Positions 25,155 to 35,289 of a stretch of DNA of 52,611 nt are shown here, in pieces. The position numbers and the translations under genes were made by a program. The notes beneath the pieces were generated by a model, which saw only the letters and a list, made by a program, of their open reading frames with translations, did not search any database and was not told the DNA's origin. Numbering within the stretch: position 1 is the first letter of the stretch; each line of letters begins with the position of its first letter. The stretch covers positions 1-52,611 of the forward strand of contig JANQIL010000074.1 of assembly GCA_028282245.1 (NCBI GenBank), given 5' to 3'. This stretch comes from Magnetospira sp. (GTDB taxonomy: Bacteria; Pseudomonadota; Alphaproteobacteria; Rhodospirillales; Magnetospiraceae).

Positions 25155-26282
25155 ATGAACGGCTTGGCGCGCTACATCTTTCGGCAGTTGGCCATCGGCG
25201 CCGTGTTGGTGACGGTCGGGCTGACGGCCTTCGTTTGGCTGGTTCTGTCGCTGCGTTTCGTCGAACTGATCGTCAACCGGGGAGTCTCGATCACCGGCTT
25301 CCTGCACCTGACGTCGCTGATGATCCCGGACATCCTGACATTCATTCTGCCGCTGTCGCTGTTCATCTCGGTGCTGCTGGTGTTCAGCAAGATGATCGGC
25401 GACCGCGAGCTGGTGGTGATGCGCACCACCGGGATGAGTCAGGGCATGCTGGCGGCGCCGGCGATCGTCCTGGCGCTGCTGGCGATGATGGTTGGCTACG
25501 GGCTGAATCTCTATCTGCTGCCCAAGTCCTACCAACAGTTCCGGGAACTGCAATGGCAGATGCGGTTCTCCTATTCGCACGTCCTGTTGCGCGAAGGCGC
25601 CTTCAACGCCCTGTCGCGACACATCACGGTCTACGTGCGCGAACGCACGCCGAACGGACAACTGGCCGGAATCCTGGTTCATTCCACCGAGAACCCGGAG
25701 TACCCGGAAACCCTGATGGCCGAGCGCGGCGCCCTGGTGGTAACCGACGGGGGGCCGCGCGTGATCATGTTCAACGGCAGCCGCCATCAGGTGGACCGCG
25801 TCAAGAATCGGATGTCGGTGCTCTATTTCGACCGCTACGCGGTGGACCTGGAGACCTCGCAACAGCAGGACTCGGTACGCTACCGGGAGCCGCGAGAACA
25901 CATGGTGGGCGACCTGCTCGGGGCCGACGCGAACCCAGCCGTCGACGAACGGGATCGCGGGCGGTTCCTGGTCGAGGGCCACAAACGCCTCGTCTCGCCG
26001 CTGTGGGCGCCGTGCTTCGTGATGATTGGCCTCGGGTGCCTGATCTCCGGCGGCATCACGCGACGCAGCCAGACCCGGCGGATCATCCTCGCGGTCTCGC
26101 TGGTGGTCGCCTTGCAGGCGGTGTTCATGGGACTCGAAAACGCCGCCGCCAAGCGACCCGAGTTCATTCCCCTGCTCTACGCGGCCTCGATTCTGCCGAT
26201 CCTGCTCGGGTTCGCGGCCATCCACCACCGGCCACGCGCCGGCCGCCGCGCAATGTCCCAACCGGCCGCCACGGGAGGCTAG
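25155..26282 (+). CDS. lptF: LPS export permease LptF
   Basis: The 375 residues have three N-terminal and three C-terminal membrane helices around a periplasmic beta-jellyroll, the YjgP/YjgQ fold. RYIFRQLAIGAVLVTVGLTAFVWLV is TM1, FILPLSLFISVLLVFSKM TM2, and the coupling-loop SKMIGDRELVVMRTTGMSQ follows. With LptB and LptG it extracts LPS from the inner membrane. Start at 25155 is MNGLARYIF. First gene of a block that continues to metC. Confidence 0.95.
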   Translation: MNGLARYIFRQLAIGAVLVTVGLTAFVWLVLSLRFVELIVNRGVSITGFLHLTSLMIPDILTFILPLSLFISVLLVFSKMIGDRELVVMRTTGMSQGMLAAPAIVLALLAMMVGYGLNLYLLPKSYQQFRELQWQMRFSYSHVLLREGAFNALSRHITVYVRERTPNGQLAGILVHSTENPEYPETLMAERGALVVTDGGPRVIMFNGSRHQVDRVKNRMSVLYFDRYAVDLETSQQQDSVRYREPREHMVGDLLGADANPAVDERDRGRFLVEGHKRLVSPLWAPCFVMIGLGCLISGGITRRSQTRRIILAVSLVVALQAVFMGLENAAAKRPEFIPLLYAASILPILLGFAAIHHRPRAGRRAMSQPAATGG

Positions 26283-26285
26283 GCG

Positions 26286-27389
26286 ATGCGGGTCTCGACC
26301 ACTCTCTCGTTTTATGTCGGGCGGCGGTTCCTGTGGTCGGTGCTCGGACTGTTCATCGGCTTCCTGGCCCTGATTTGGGTGTTCGACACGGTCGAGCTGA
26401 TGCGCCGCGCCGCCTCCAAGCCCGACGCCACGTTCGGCGTGGTGGTCGAGATGGCGTTCCTCAAACTGCCGCACATGGGCCAGGAGGCACTGCCGTTCAC
26501 CATACTGTTGGGCGGCATGATGGCGTTCTGGCGACTGTCGCGGCACCATGAACTGGTGGTCGCGCGGTCGGCCGGGGTCTCGGCCTGGCAGTTCCTGCTG
26601 CCCGTGCTGTTTCTCGCGCTGTTCATCGGCCTCGCCCAGGTGACCCTGTTCAATCCGTTGGCATCGATGACATTGGCCCGGTTTTCTCAAATCGAGTCCA
26701 CTCTGCTGAAGGGTCAGCGGAGCGCCCTGGCGCTGGCCCGCTCCGGACTGTGGCTGCGCCAGAACAACGCGGACGGGCAGTCGGTGATTCACGCCGACCG
26801 TGTGGTGCAGGCGCGCACCCGGGTCGAGTTGGCGAACGTGAGCATCATCGTCTACGACCACCGCGACGGACTGGGACAACGCATGGAGGCCGAGCGGGCG
26901 GTGCTCGAACACGGTTTCTGGCACCTTTTCGAGGTATGGACCTATCAACCGGAACAACCGGCCCGTCACGACGACGAATCGTGGTTCGAAACCGACCTGA
27001 CGCTGACCCGCATCCAGGACAGTTTCGCGCCGCCGGAAACCATGTCGTTCTGGGAACTCCCGTCGTTCATCGCCACCCTGGAAACGTCCGGTTTCTCGGC
27101 CCTGCGCCACCGATTGCATTTCCACTCCCTGCTCGCCGCGCCGTTGCTGCTGTGCGCCATGGTCCTGGTCGCCGCCACCTTCACCCTGCGGATGTCGAAC
27201 CGGCGGGGCGGCGCAACGCAGTTGGTGGTCGGCGGCGTGTTGACCGGATTCGGGGTCTACGTGCTCGCCGACGTGGTGTTCGCGCTCGGCCTGTCGGGCC
27301 GCGTCCCGGTCGTCCTGGCGGCCTGGACCCCGTCCGGCGTGGTGACCCTGCTGGGGCTTTCGATGCTGCTGCACCTGGAGGACGGATAG
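26286..27389 (+). CDS. lptG: LPS export permease LptG
   Basis: The 367 residues repeat the YjgQ fold: TM1 in GRRFLWSVLGLFIGFLALIW, TM2 LPFTILLGGMMAFWRLSRHHELVVARSAGVSAWQ, a periplasmic jellyroll and three C-terminal helices. Heterodimer partner of LptF, three bases downstream of it. Confidence 0.95.
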   Translation: MRVSTTLSFYVGRRFLWSVLGLFIGFLALIWVFDTVELMRRAASKPDATFGVVVEMAFLKLPHMGQEALPFTILLGGMMAFWRLSRHHELVVARSAGVSAWQFLLPVLFLALFIGLAQVTLFNPLASMTLARFSQIESTLLKGQRSALALARSGLWLRQNNADGQSVIHADRVVQARTRVELANVSIIVYDHRDGLGQRMEAERAVLEHGFWHLFEVWTYQPEQPARHDDESWFETDLTLTRIQDSFAPPETMSFWELPSFIATLETSGFSALRHRLHFHSLLAAPLLLCAMVLVAATFTLRMSNRRGGATQLVVGGVLTGFGVYVLADVVFALGLSGRVPVVLAAWTPSGVVTLLGLSMLLHLEDG

Positions 27390-27393
27390 CGCC

Positions 27394-29529
27394 ATGCGGT
27401 CGCTCCGTTCCGCCGCTGTCCTGGCCTGCCTGCTGATGCTCTGCGGAACCGTCGCGCGCGCCGTCGATCCGCTGCCGGTGGCCGGCGGAGCGGCCGAATT
27501 CACGGCCGACGAGGTGATCCACGACCGCGACCTGGACACCGTCACGGCGCGCGGCAACGTGGAGGTAACCTATGGCGAGCGGACCCTGCTGACCGACGTC
27601 ATCTCCTACAACCGGCGCGACGACGTGGTGACGGCGACCGGCAACGTGGTCCTTCACGAGCCGACCGGCGAGGTGATCTTCGCCCGCCACGTGGAACTGT
27701 CGGGCGATCTCAAGGACGGCATCATCGCCGATCTGCGGATAATCCTGCAGGACGGTGCCCGCCTGGCGGCGGCCGAGGGCCAGCACACCGGCGGCCGGGT
27801 CACCGAATTCCAACGGGTGGTCTATTCGCCCTGCGAAATCTGCGCCGACGCACCGGACTCCGAGCCGCTGTGGCAGGTCAAGGCCGGGCGGGCGCGCCAC
27901 GACAAGGAGAGGAAGCGGATCAGTTATCGCGATCTGTGGCTGGAAATGGGCGGCGTCCCGGTTCTGTACACGCCGTACCTGTCGCACTCCGATCCCACGG
28001 TGAAGCGCCAGTCGGGCTTCCTGATTCCGTCGTTCGGCAGTTCGTCGGATCTCGGGATGGTCGCCCAGATTCCCTATTTCTGGGCAATCGACGACACGAC
28101 GGATCTGACCTTTGAGCCGATCATCACGACCGACGAGGGGGTGGTGCTCGCCGGCGCCTACCGCCAGCGCCTGATGGACGCCTCGATCGACCTGGAGACC
28201 AGCCTGACCCGCAATAGCGATCATGAAATCCTGGGCCACATCGACGCCACGCTGACCGCCGATCTGAACGAGACCTGGCGGGCCGGCATCGAGGTCCAGC
28301 GGGCATCCGGCGAGACCTATCTGCGCCGCTACGGCTTCAACACCGAGCAGACGCTGATCACCCGACCCTACGTGGAAGGGTTCCGGGGCCGCAACCACGC
28401 CTCGATCGAGGCCTTCGCGTTCCAGGGCCTGGCATCCGACGACGATCCCGGCACCACGCCCTACATCCTGCCGCTGGCCGAATTCTCCCATCGCGGCGCG
28501 CCAAGCCGCAACGGCGGCCGTGGCGAACTCGACCTCAGCCTGCTGTCGCTGTTCCGCACCGACGGCCGCGACGTGCGCCGGGTGTCCGGGCAGGCGGGCT
28601 GGCGGCTGCCCTACACCGGACCGATCGGCGACCGCTATACCCTGCGCGCCTCGCTGCGCGGCGACGCCTATCACGTCAACGAGCACCCGCTTCCCGGCCG
28701 CCCGGACAGCTACTCCGGCGTCACCGGCCGCGTGGTGCCCGAGCTCGGCCTGGAATGGCGCTGGCCACTGGTGCGCCGGGGCCCGCGCACCCACCAGGTC
28801 ATCGAACCGATTCTACACGGAGTGGTCAGCCCCTACGGCGGCAATCCGGACAAAATCCCCAACGAGGACAGCATCGACTTCGAGTTCGACGAAACCAACC
28901 TGTTCAGCCACAACCGGTTTACCGGTTGGGACCGGGTGGAGGGCGGGCCGCGCCTCAACTACGGCCTGCGCTGGGGCATTTTCTCGCCCGACGACGGGCG
29001 GATCACCGCCCTGGTTGGGCAGACCTTCCGGCCGCACCGGGATTCGACCTTCGCCACCAACTCCGGACTGGACACCAAATTCTCCGATCTGGTGGGCAGC
29101 CTGCAATTGTCGCGCGGCGAAGCCCTCGACCTGACCTACCGCACCCGGATCGACAAGGAGGATTTCAAGGCGACGCGCAACGAGGTGGACGTGTCGGCCG
29201 GCGTGGAAGCGTTCCGGGTCGCCGTCTCCTACCTGTTCTTCGAAAACCAGGTGGGCCAGGAGTTCTCGGCCCGCGAGGAGTTGCAGACCGGATTCTCGTC
29301 GCGCTTCAGCCGCCACTGGCGCGCCGACCTGACGACCCTGCTCGACATCGAGGACGACGCCAACATGCGGTCGCTCCGGTCCAGCCTGACCTACGAGGAC
29401 GAATGCTTCGAATTTCGAATCACCTATGAAAAGAAACTGTTCCGGGACCGCGATATCTCGCCGTCGGACGCGATCTATTTTCGGATCAATTTCAAGACCC
29501 TCGGACAGGCCGAAACGCAGGTTTATTGA
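27394..29529 (+). CDS. lptD: LPS-assembly outer-membrane protein LptD
   Basis: The 711-residue precursor has a signal peptide (AVLACLLMLCGTVARA), an OstA/LptA-like periplasmic domain (about 30-140, with ARGNVEVTYGERTLLTD), and a beta barrel ending in FRINFKTLGQAETQVY. Cys residues in YSPCEICAD (about 146-149) and DECFEF (about 670) may form the interdomain disulfides required in E. coli. Shorter than the enterobacterial form, normal for alphaproteobacteria. It follows lptG by four bases. Confidence 0.95.
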   Translation: MRSLRSAAVLACLLMLCGTVARAVDPLPVAGGAAEFTADEVIHDRDLDTVTARGNVEVTYGERTLLTDVISYNRRDDVVTATGNVVLHEPTGEVIFARHVELSGDLKDGIIADLRIILQDGARLAAAEGQHTGGRVTEFQRVVYSPCEICADAPDSEPLWQVKAGRARHDKERKRISYRDLWLEMGGVPVLYTPYLSHSDPTVKRQSGFLIPSFGSSSDLGMVAQIPYFWAIDDTTDLTFEPIITTDEGVVLAGAYRQRLMDASIDLETSLTRNSDHEILGHIDATLTADLNETWRAGIEVQRASGETYLRRYGFNTEQTLITRPYVEGFRGRNHASIEAFAFQGLASDDDPGTTPYILPLAEFSHRGAPSRNGGRGELDLSLLSLFRTDGRDVRRVSGQAGWRLPYTGPIGDRYTLRASLRGDAYHVNEHPLPGRPDSYSGVTGRVVPELGLEWRWPLVRRGPRTHQVIEPILHGVVSPYGGNPDKIPNEDSIDFEFDETNLFSHNRFTGWDRVEGGPRLNYGLRWGIFSPDDGRITALVGQTFRPHRDSTFATNSGLDTKFSDLVGSLQLSRGEALDLTYRTRIDKEDFKATRNEVDVSAGVEAFRVAVSYLFFENQVGQEFSAREELQTGFSSRFSRHWRADLTTLLDIEDDANMRSLRSSLTYEDECFEFRITYEKKLFRDRDISPSDAIYFRINFKTLGQAETQVY

Positions 29530-29593
29530 TCCGCCCCCGAGCGGCGGACTATCCTCGCCAGGAGATGTTTCCTTCTATGGAGGCCCCGACCCC

Positions 29594-30865
29594 ATGATCC
29601 CGCCGCGCATCGGACCTTTCATAGTGCTCGCCCTCGTTCTGGCCATCACCGGCACCGCGCGAGCCCAGCAGGTATTGCAGGGCATCGCCGCGGTGGTCAA
29701 CGACGAGGTGATCTCGGCCTACGACGTGCGGACGCGACTGCGGATCGTCATCACGTCCTCGGGCCTGCCAGCCACCCGGGACGTTCGGGATCGCCTGGCA
29801 CCCCAGGTTCTGCGCGACCTGATCGACGAGAAGCTGAAACTCCAGGAGGCCGAGCGCCAAGGCGTCGGGGCCGATGACGACGACCTCGCGCACGCACGCG
29901 CCGGCCTGGAACGCCAGAACAACCTGCAACCGGGTCAGTTGGGAGCCTTCCTGGCGGCGCGCGGGATCGACGAAAGCGCCCTGGAGGCGCAGATCGAAAG
30001 CGCCATCGCGTGGCAGAAGCTGATCGCCCGCCGGCTGATCCCGCAGATCAATGTATCGGCGGAGGAAATCGACGAAACGATGCGGCGCATCGCCGACAAC
30101 GCCGGCAAGCCCGAGCACCTGCTGGCCGAGATTTTCCTGCCGGTCGACAACCCCCGCGACGCCGCCAACGTGGAAAAGGCCGCCACGCGACTGGTGTCGC
30201 AGGTTCGCGACGGAGCCAATTTTGTCGCCCTGGCACGCAGCTTCTCGAAATCCTCGACCGCCGCCGACGGCGGCGACATGGGCTGGATCCCGCAGGGTCA
30301 GTTGGAACCCGAGCTGGACTCCGCCCTGGCGCGGATGCAGCCCGGTCAGGTGTCCGACCCGGTGGCGACGCTGGCCGGCTACCATGTCCTTCTGCTGCGC
30401 GACCGGCGAATCAGCAAGGGCCTGGAAGCCGGACCGCCGGCCAAGCTGACCCTGCACCAGGTGTTCGAGCCGCTGGCCGCGACGGCCGGTTCGGCGGCCG
30501 AGCGGGCGGCGGCCGACAAGCTGCGCCAACTGACCTCCGGCGCCGCCTCCTGCGAGGACATGGACCGCCTGGGCAAGCGGATCGCCACCGCGATGTCCGG
30601 CAGCCTGGGCACCCTGGAAGAGACGACCCTGCCGCCCAGCATCCGCGCGGTGGTCGGGCCGCTGGCCGTGAATACCCCGAGTCGCCCGGTGCGCACCGAG
30701 CAGGGCATGGTGGTGCTGATGGTCTGCAACCGCAGCGGCGGCGCCTCGCGCGAGGCGGCGCGCGACAAGGTCCGCGAGATGCTGGTCGATCGGCGCGCCG
30801 AGAAGGCGGCGCAGCGACTGATGCTCGACCTGCGACGCAACGCCATGGTGGACGTGCGGCTGTGA
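29594..30865 (+). CDS. surA: Periplasmic peptidyl-prolyl isomerase/chaperone SurA
   Basis: The 423-residue precursor starts MIPPRIGPFIVLALVLAITG, a signal peptide. The SurA N domain has GIAAVVNDEVISAYDV and LIDEKLKLQEAE, and one parvulin domain is visible (HLLAEIFLPV to GYHVLLLRDRRISKG, with GGDMGWIPQGQL). It aids folding of outer-membrane proteins such as the adjacent LptD. Start at 29594 leaves 64 bases after lptD. Confidence 0.93.
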   Translation: MIPPRIGPFIVLALVLAITGTARAQQVLQGIAAVVNDEVISAYDVRTRLRIVITSSGLPATRDVRDRLAPQVLRDLIDEKLKLQEAERQGVGADDDDLAHARAGLERQNNLQPGQLGAFLAARGIDESALEAQIESAIAWQKLIARRLIPQINVSAEEIDETMRRIADNAGKPEHLLAEIFLPVDNPRDAANVEKAATRLVSQVRDGANFVALARSFSKSSTAADGGDMGWIPQGQLEPELDSALARMQPGQVSDPVATLAGYHVLLLRDRRISKGLEAGPPAKLTLHQVFEPLAATAGSAAERAAADKLRQLTSGAASCEDMDRLGKRIATAMSGSLGTLEETTLPPSIRAVVGPLAVNTPSRPVRTEQGMVVLMVCNRSGGASREAARDKVREMLVDRRAEKAAQRLMLDLRRNAMVDVRL

Positions 30866-31872
30866 CCGCCCTCCCGCTTGCCCTGACCATGGGCGAACCG
30901 GCCGGCATCGGCGCCGAGATCGCCCTCAAGGCCTGGACCCGGCGCTCCGAGAACCTGCCGCCGTTCCTGATCATCGACGACACGCGGCGCCTCGCGGACG
31001 CCGCCGCGCGGCTCGACCTCGCGGTGCCGGTCCGCGGCGTCCGGAATCCCGCCGACACCGCCTCTGTATTCGGCGAGGCGCTGCCGGTGCTGCACCACCG
31101 GTTGCCGGCCCCGGTGGTGCCCGGACACCTCGACCCGGCCAACGGTCCGGCGGTGGTGGCGGCCATCGAAACGGCGGTTCGCCTGACCCTGGCCGGAGAC
31201 ACGGCGGCGGTGGTCACCAACCCGATCCACAAGGACGCCCTTCATCGGGTCGGGTTCGATTTTCCCGGCCATACCGAGTTCCTCGGCCATCTGGCCGGCG
31301 GAAACGCGCGACCGGTGATGATGCTGGCCTGCTCCGAATTGCGGGTGGTGCCGGTCACGATTCACGTCAGCCTGGCGCAAGCGATCCACGACCTGACCAC
31401 CGAGGCCATCGTCGAGACCTCGGCGATCACCGCCGAGGCGCTAAGGCGCGATTTCGGGCTCGCCGCGCCACGCCTCGCGGTGGCCGGCCTCAATCCCCAC
31501 GCCGGAGAGAACGGGGCCATGGGCGACGAGGATGCCCGCGTGGTGGCGCCGGCCATCTCGCGGCTGCGCGCACGCGACATCGACGCGCGCGGCCCGCTGC
31601 CGGCCGATACCCTGTTCCATGCCCGGGCCCGCGCCACCTACGACGCGGCGATCTGCATGTACCACGATCAGGCGCTGATCCCGATCAAGACCATCGACTT
31701 CGACGGCGGCGTCAACGTCACCCTCGGCCTGCCTCTCGTGCGCACCTCGCCCGACCATGGCACGGCGCTCGATATCGCCGGCACCGGGACCGCGAAGGAG
31801 GACAGCCTGATCGCCGCGCTGCGGCTGGCGGCGCGGATGGCCGACCGGCGGCGGGCCGCCTCGGGTGGCTGA
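30862..31872 (+). CDS. pdxA: 4-hydroxythreonine-4-phosphate dehydrogenase
   Basis: PLP biosynthesis (DXP-dependent route). The 336 residues start at GTG 30862, which overlaps the surA TGA by four bases, and read [19 protein letters not shown], then [18 protein letters not shown] (metal His), [20 protein letters not shown] (metal His) and [15 protein letters not shown]. The surA-pdxA-rsmA order is common in proteobacteria. Confidence 0.96.
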   Translation: MTALPLALTMGEPAGIGAEIALKAWTRRSENLPPFLIIDDTRRLADAAARLDLAVPVRGVRNPADTASVFGEALPVLHHRLPAPVVPGHLDPANGPAVVAAIETAVRLTLAGDTAAVVTNPIHKDALHRVGFDFPGHTEFLGHLAGGNARPVMMLACSELRVVPVTIHVSLAQAIHDLTTEAIVETSAITAEALRRDFGLAAPRLAVAGLNPHAGENGAMGDEDARVVAPAISRLRARDIDARGPLPADTLFHARARATYDAAICMYHDQALIPIKTIDFDGGVNVTLGLPLVRTSPDHGTALDIAGTGTAKEDSLIAALRLAARMADRRRAASGG

Positions 31873-32674
31873 CCTGCCGCCGCTGCGCGAGGTGATCGCC
31901 CGCCACGATCTGCGGGCCAGAAAGTCGCTCGGCCAGAACTTTCTGCTCGACCTGAACCTCACCGCCCGCATCGCCCGCGCCGCCGGAGTCGGCCCCGGGG
32001 ACAGCGCGATCGAAATCGGCCCCGGTCCGGGCGGCCTGACCCGGGCGCTGCTGGAAACCGGCGCGATGGTGGTCGCGGTGGAGACCGACGCCCGTTGCCT
32101 GGATGCCCTGGCCGACCTCGGCGATGCCTACCCGGGGCGGCTGATCCCGCACCACGCGGATGCCCTGGCGGTCGATCTGCCGGCCCTGGCGCCGCCGCCG
32201 CGCCGCATCGTCGCCAACCTGCCCTACAACGTGGCGACGACGCTTCTTCTGCGCTGGCTGGGCGAGATCGACGCCTACGAAAGCCTGACCCTGATGTTCC
32301 AGAAGGAGGTGGCGGACCGCCTGGTCGCCGGCTCCGGAAGCAAGGCCTACGGGCGTCTGTCGGTACTCACCCAATGGCTGTGCGAGACGCGCCGCGAATT
32401 CAACGTCGATCGCGCCGCCTTTACCCCGCCGCCCAAGGTGATGTCGAGCGTGATCACCCTCGTCCCGCGCCCCGCGCCCCTGGCGCCGGCCCGCCGCGAC
32501 CGCCTGGAAACGGTCACCCGGGCCGCCTTCGGGCAGCGCCGAAAAATGCTGCGCGCCAGCCTCAAGCCGCTCGGCCTCGACCCGGCGTCGCTCGGCATCG
32601 AGCCAACCCTGCGGGCCGAGGACCTGCCGGTCGAGGCATTCTGCGCCCTGGCCCGGGCCCTGGACGATTCTTGA
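31865..32674 (+). CDS. rsmA: 16S rRNA dimethyladenosine transferase
   Basis: RsmA (KsgA) dimethylates the two adjacent adenines of 16S helix 45. The 269 residues carry [13 protein letters not shown] motif [15 protein letters not shown], and motif [16 protein letters not shown] start at 31865 overlaps pdxA by eight bases. Confidence 0.96.
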   Translation: MADLPPLREVIARHDLRARKSLGQNFLLDLNLTARIARAAGVGPGDSAIEIGPGPGGLTRALLETGAMVVAVETDARCLDALADLGDAYPGRLIPHHADALAVDLPALAPPPRRIVANLPYNVATTLLLRWLGEIDAYESLTLMFQKEVADRLVAGSGSKAYGRLSVLTQWLCETRREFNVDRAAFTPPPKVMSSVITLVPRPAPLAPARRDRLETVTRAAFGQRRKMLRASLKPLGLDPASLGIEPTLRAEDLPVEAFCALARALDDS

Positions 32675-32743
32675 CAGGATCGAGTCACGTCCGGATAGTG
32701 CGCCCCTTCGCAGCCAAGGACACCGGCCGGGACCCCCGACACC

Positions 32744-33280
32744 ATGAAACAGCCGTCGTTCGCCCTGTTCGCCGCCGCCATGGCGGTAGTGGTCACCATC
32801 TCCAACGTGCTGGTCCAGTATCCGATCAACGACTGGCTGACCTGGGGCGCCCTGAGCTACCCGGTCGCGTTCCTGATCACCGACCTGGCCAACCGCACCG
32901 TCGGTCCGGCGATCGCCCGGCGGGTCGTCCTGGCCGGCTTCGCGGCCGCCGTGCTGATGTCGATCCTGCTCGCCACGCCCCGCATCGCGCTGGCCTCCGG
33001 CACCGCCTTCCTGGCCGCCCAGGTGCTCGACGTGCAGGTGTTCGACCAGCTACGCCGGCGCCGCTGGTGGATACCGCCGCTGGTCTCCTCGACCCTCGGG
33101 TCGGTCCTCGACACGGTGTTGTTCTTCGGTCTCGCGTTCGCCTTCACCGGCCTGCCCTGGATCACCTGGGCGGCGGGCGATTTCGCGGTCAAAATGACCA
33201 TGGCGCTGATCATGTTGATTCCGTTCCGGATCGCCTACATGTGGTGGCGCGAGTTGGCCGGACCGGCGGCGGCGCGATGA
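32744..33280 (+). CDS. yhhQ: Queuosine precursor transporter, YhhQ/VUT family
   Basis: The 178 residues have about six membrane helices, TISNVLVQYPI near the N-terminus, LSYPVAFLITDLANRTVG, and TLGSVLDTVLFFGLAF, all family hallmarks. YhhQ imports queuine precursors such as preQ0. No preQ1 riboswitch was recognised upstream. The ATGA overlap with metC indicates cotranslation. Confidence 0.93.
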   Translation: MKQPSFALFAAAMAVVVTISNVLVQYPINDWLTWGALSYPVAFLITDLANRTVGPAIARRVVLAGFAAAVLMSILLATPRIALASGTAFLAAQVLDVQVFDQLRRRRWWIPPLVSSTLGSVLDTVLFFGLAFAFTGLPWITWAAGDFAVKMTMALIMLIPFRIAYMWWRELAGPAAAR

Positions 33281-34449
33281 GAAAGGATACCCGCCTGACC
33301 ACCGCCGGCCGCTCGCCGGAAGCCAACCACGGCATCGTCAACCCGCCGGTCTACCATGCCTCGACGGTGACCTTCCCGAACATCGCGGCGCTCAAGGAAG
33401 GTCAGCGGAACCCTTTCGAATCCGTCCACTACGGGCGTTTCGGCACCCCCACCACGCACGCCTTCGAGGGCGCGGTGGCGGCCCTGGAAGGCGGCCACCG
33501 CGGCATTTCGATGCCGTCCGGGCTGGCCGCCATCACCGGCGCCCTGATGGCCCTGGTCAAGGCCGGGGATCATCTGCTGGTCACCGACAGCGTCTACTTC
33601 CCGACCCGCAAGTTCTGCGACCAAGTGCTGACCCGCCTCGGCGTGGACACCACCTATTACGATCCCCGCGCCGGAGCCGGGATCGCCGACCTGATGCGGC
33701 CGAACACGGTGGCGGTGTTCACCGAATCCCCGGGCTCGCTCAGTTTCGAGGTACAGGATCTGCCGGCGATCGCCAAGGCCGCCCATGCCGGCGGCGCCGT
33801 CGCGATCCTGGACAACACCTGGAGCGCCGGATACTTCCTGGCCCCGTTCGAACTGGGGATCGATATCTCGATCCAGGCGGCGACCAAGTTCATCGTCGGA
33901 CACTCCGATGCCATGCTGGGCTGCATCACGGTGGCCGACGAGGCGCTGTACCGCGTCCTCAAGGAATCGGTGACCATCAGCGGCGTCTGCGCCGGACCGG
34001 ACGACTGCTATCTGGGCCTGCGCGGCCTGCGCAGCCTGGCGCCCCGCCTGGCCCGCCACCAGGCGAGCGGCCTCGCCGTCGCCGAATGGCTGGAGCGCCG
34101 CCCGGAGGTGGCGGCGGTGCTGCATCCGGCGCTGCCGTCGTTCCCGGACCATGCCCTGTGGAAGCGCGATTTCAGCGGCGCCTGCGGGCTGTTCGGGGTG
34201 GTGCTGGCGGACCGTTTCGACGAGACCGCCCGGGACGCGTTCCTGGACGCCCTGACGCTGTTCGCGCTGGGCTATTCCTGGGGCGGCTACGAGAGCCTCG
34301 CCATTCCCACCCGGCCGGCGACGATCCGCAGCGCCACCGCGTGGCCCCACCGGGGGCCGAGCCTGCGCCTGCATGTGGGGCTGGACGACCCGGAGGACCT
34401 GAAGGCCGACCTGGAGGCCGGCTTCGCGGCGCTCAATCGGGCGGCCTGA
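33277..34449 (+). CDS. metC: Cystathionine beta-lyase
   Basis: PLP-dependent C-S lyase giving homocysteine, pyruvate and ammonia; the 390 residues have HYGRFGTPTTHAFEGAVAALEGG, SMPSGLAAITGAL, DNTWSAGYFLAPFELG and the PLP lysine in QAATKFIVGHSDAMLG. The DNTW pattern and SWGGYESL favour MetC over cystathionine gamma-synthase; substrate preference in this family can be broad. Its ATG overlaps the yhhQ stop. An uneventful 98-base gap separates it from convergent zur. Confidence 0.92.
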   Translation: MRKDTRLTTAGRSPEANHGIVNPPVYHASTVTFPNIAALKEGQRNPFESVHYGRFGTPTTHAFEGAVAALEGGHRGISMPSGLAAITGALMALVKAGDHLLVTDSVYFPTRKFCDQVLTRLGVDTTYYDPRAGAGIADLMRPNTVAVFTESPGSLSFEVQDLPAIAKAAHAGGAVAILDNTWSAGYFLAPFELGIDISIQAATKFIVGHSDAMLGCITVADEALYRVLKESVTISGVCAGPDDCYLGLRGLRSLAPRLARHQASGLAVAEWLERRPEVAAVLHPALPSFPDHALWKRDFSGACGLFGVVLADRFDETARDAFLDALTLFALGYSWGGYESLAIPTRPATIRSATAWPHRGPSLRLHVGLDDPEDLKADLEAGFAALNRAA

Positions 34450-34547
34450 AGCGGCGCGGCGCGCGCCGATCCGACCCGCGACCGACCAGCCTCATCCGGA
34501 AGCGGGATGGACCATCCGGAAACCGGATCATTCATTCCGATTTTGCA

Positions 34548-35075
34548 TCAGTCGGAGGAGTTGCGATCGCAATGACCGGTCGTATGGTGCCGCACGCAGC
34601 GGCCGACCACCTCGATGGTGCCTTCCTGAATCTCGAAGCCGACCCGTCCGGCGGCATGCTTGAGGGCCTCGTCGAGCAGGTCCTCGTAAATCTCCTCGGC
34701 GATCCCGCAGTCGCGGCACAACAGGAACCGGGTCACGTGGGGCGTCGCGGGGCGGTTGCAGGCGATGAAGGCGTTGAGACTTTCGAGCTTGTGCACCAGA
34801 CCCTGCTCAAGCAGAAAATCCAGCGCCCTGTAAACGGTCGGCGGCGCCGCGTTGCCCTTTTCCTTCTTGAGATCCTCAAGCAGCTGATAGGCGCCTTTCG
34901 GCCGTTCGCGATCGTTCCACAAACGTTCCAGGACCCAGCGGCGCAATGGGGTCAGGCGCGCCCCGCGGCGCGCGCAGTGTTCCTCCGCGCGGGCGATCGC
35001 GGTCTCCGCCGTCCAAACGTCGTCGCTACGCAGCGCATCGGTTTCCTCAATCGAATTGGCGGTGGTGACCGTCAC
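34548..35075 (-). CDS. zur: Zinc uptake regulator of the Fur family
   Basis: The 175-residue protein contains LTPLRRWVLERLW and PPTVYRALDFLLEQGLVHKLESLNAFIAC, nearly matching E. coli Zur, which points to Zur over Fur or PerR. The first structural-zinc pair CRDC is kept; the second is not CxxC but CVRHHTTGHC, so zinc may bind through Cys and His. Divergent from hisI and the COG0523 gene, an arrangement suited to zinc control. Confidence 0.9.
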   Translation of the reverse strand: MTVTTANSIEETDALRSDDVWTAETAIARAEEHCARRGARLTPLRRWVLERLWNDRERPKGAYQLLEDLKKEKGNAAPPTVYRALDFLLEQGLVHKLESLNAFIACNRPATPHVTRFLLCRDCGIAEEIYEDLLDEALKHAAGRVGFEIQEGTIEVVGRCVRHHTTGHCDRNSSD

Positions 35076-35226
35076 CGTGCTCCTCCCTCGGCGCTGTCGG
35101 TTAACGCGGGCCGCGATGCGCGACCCGCGTGGATTTTATAACGTCAAATTACGAAAATGGAAAATGTTTAGCGACCGTTACAATAAAAAACGATGCCGGC
35201 CGGAACATCGGCGGGCGCGCCGCAGG

Positions 35227-35255
35227 TTGACAAGTCCGGCCGGACGAACGATGTA
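35227..35255 (+). promoter_or_regulatory. Candidate hisI promoter with palindromic spacer
   Basis: Perfect -35 TTGACA (35227-35232), with GATGTA (35250-35255) 17 bases on as a weak -10. The spacer contains a perfect 12-base palindrome GTCCGGCCGGAC (35234-35245). A TATAAC half-site at 35137-35142 is the only trace of a Zur-box-like sequence in the 35076-35289 gap. Confidence 0.35.
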
Positions 35256-35289
35256 ACCGCACCAGTACAAAGACGAGGAGCCCCCCCAG

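Noticed and set aside
24966-27557. Very long open frame on the minus strand across the lptF-lptG genes
   Set aside because: It is antisense to lptF and lptG, has a low-complexity His/Gln/Arg-rich composition typical of shadow frames in GC-rich DNA, and no family resemblance.
35076-35289. A clear Zur box between zur and hisI
   Set aside because: Only a TATAAC half-site was found; the mirror half is missing.
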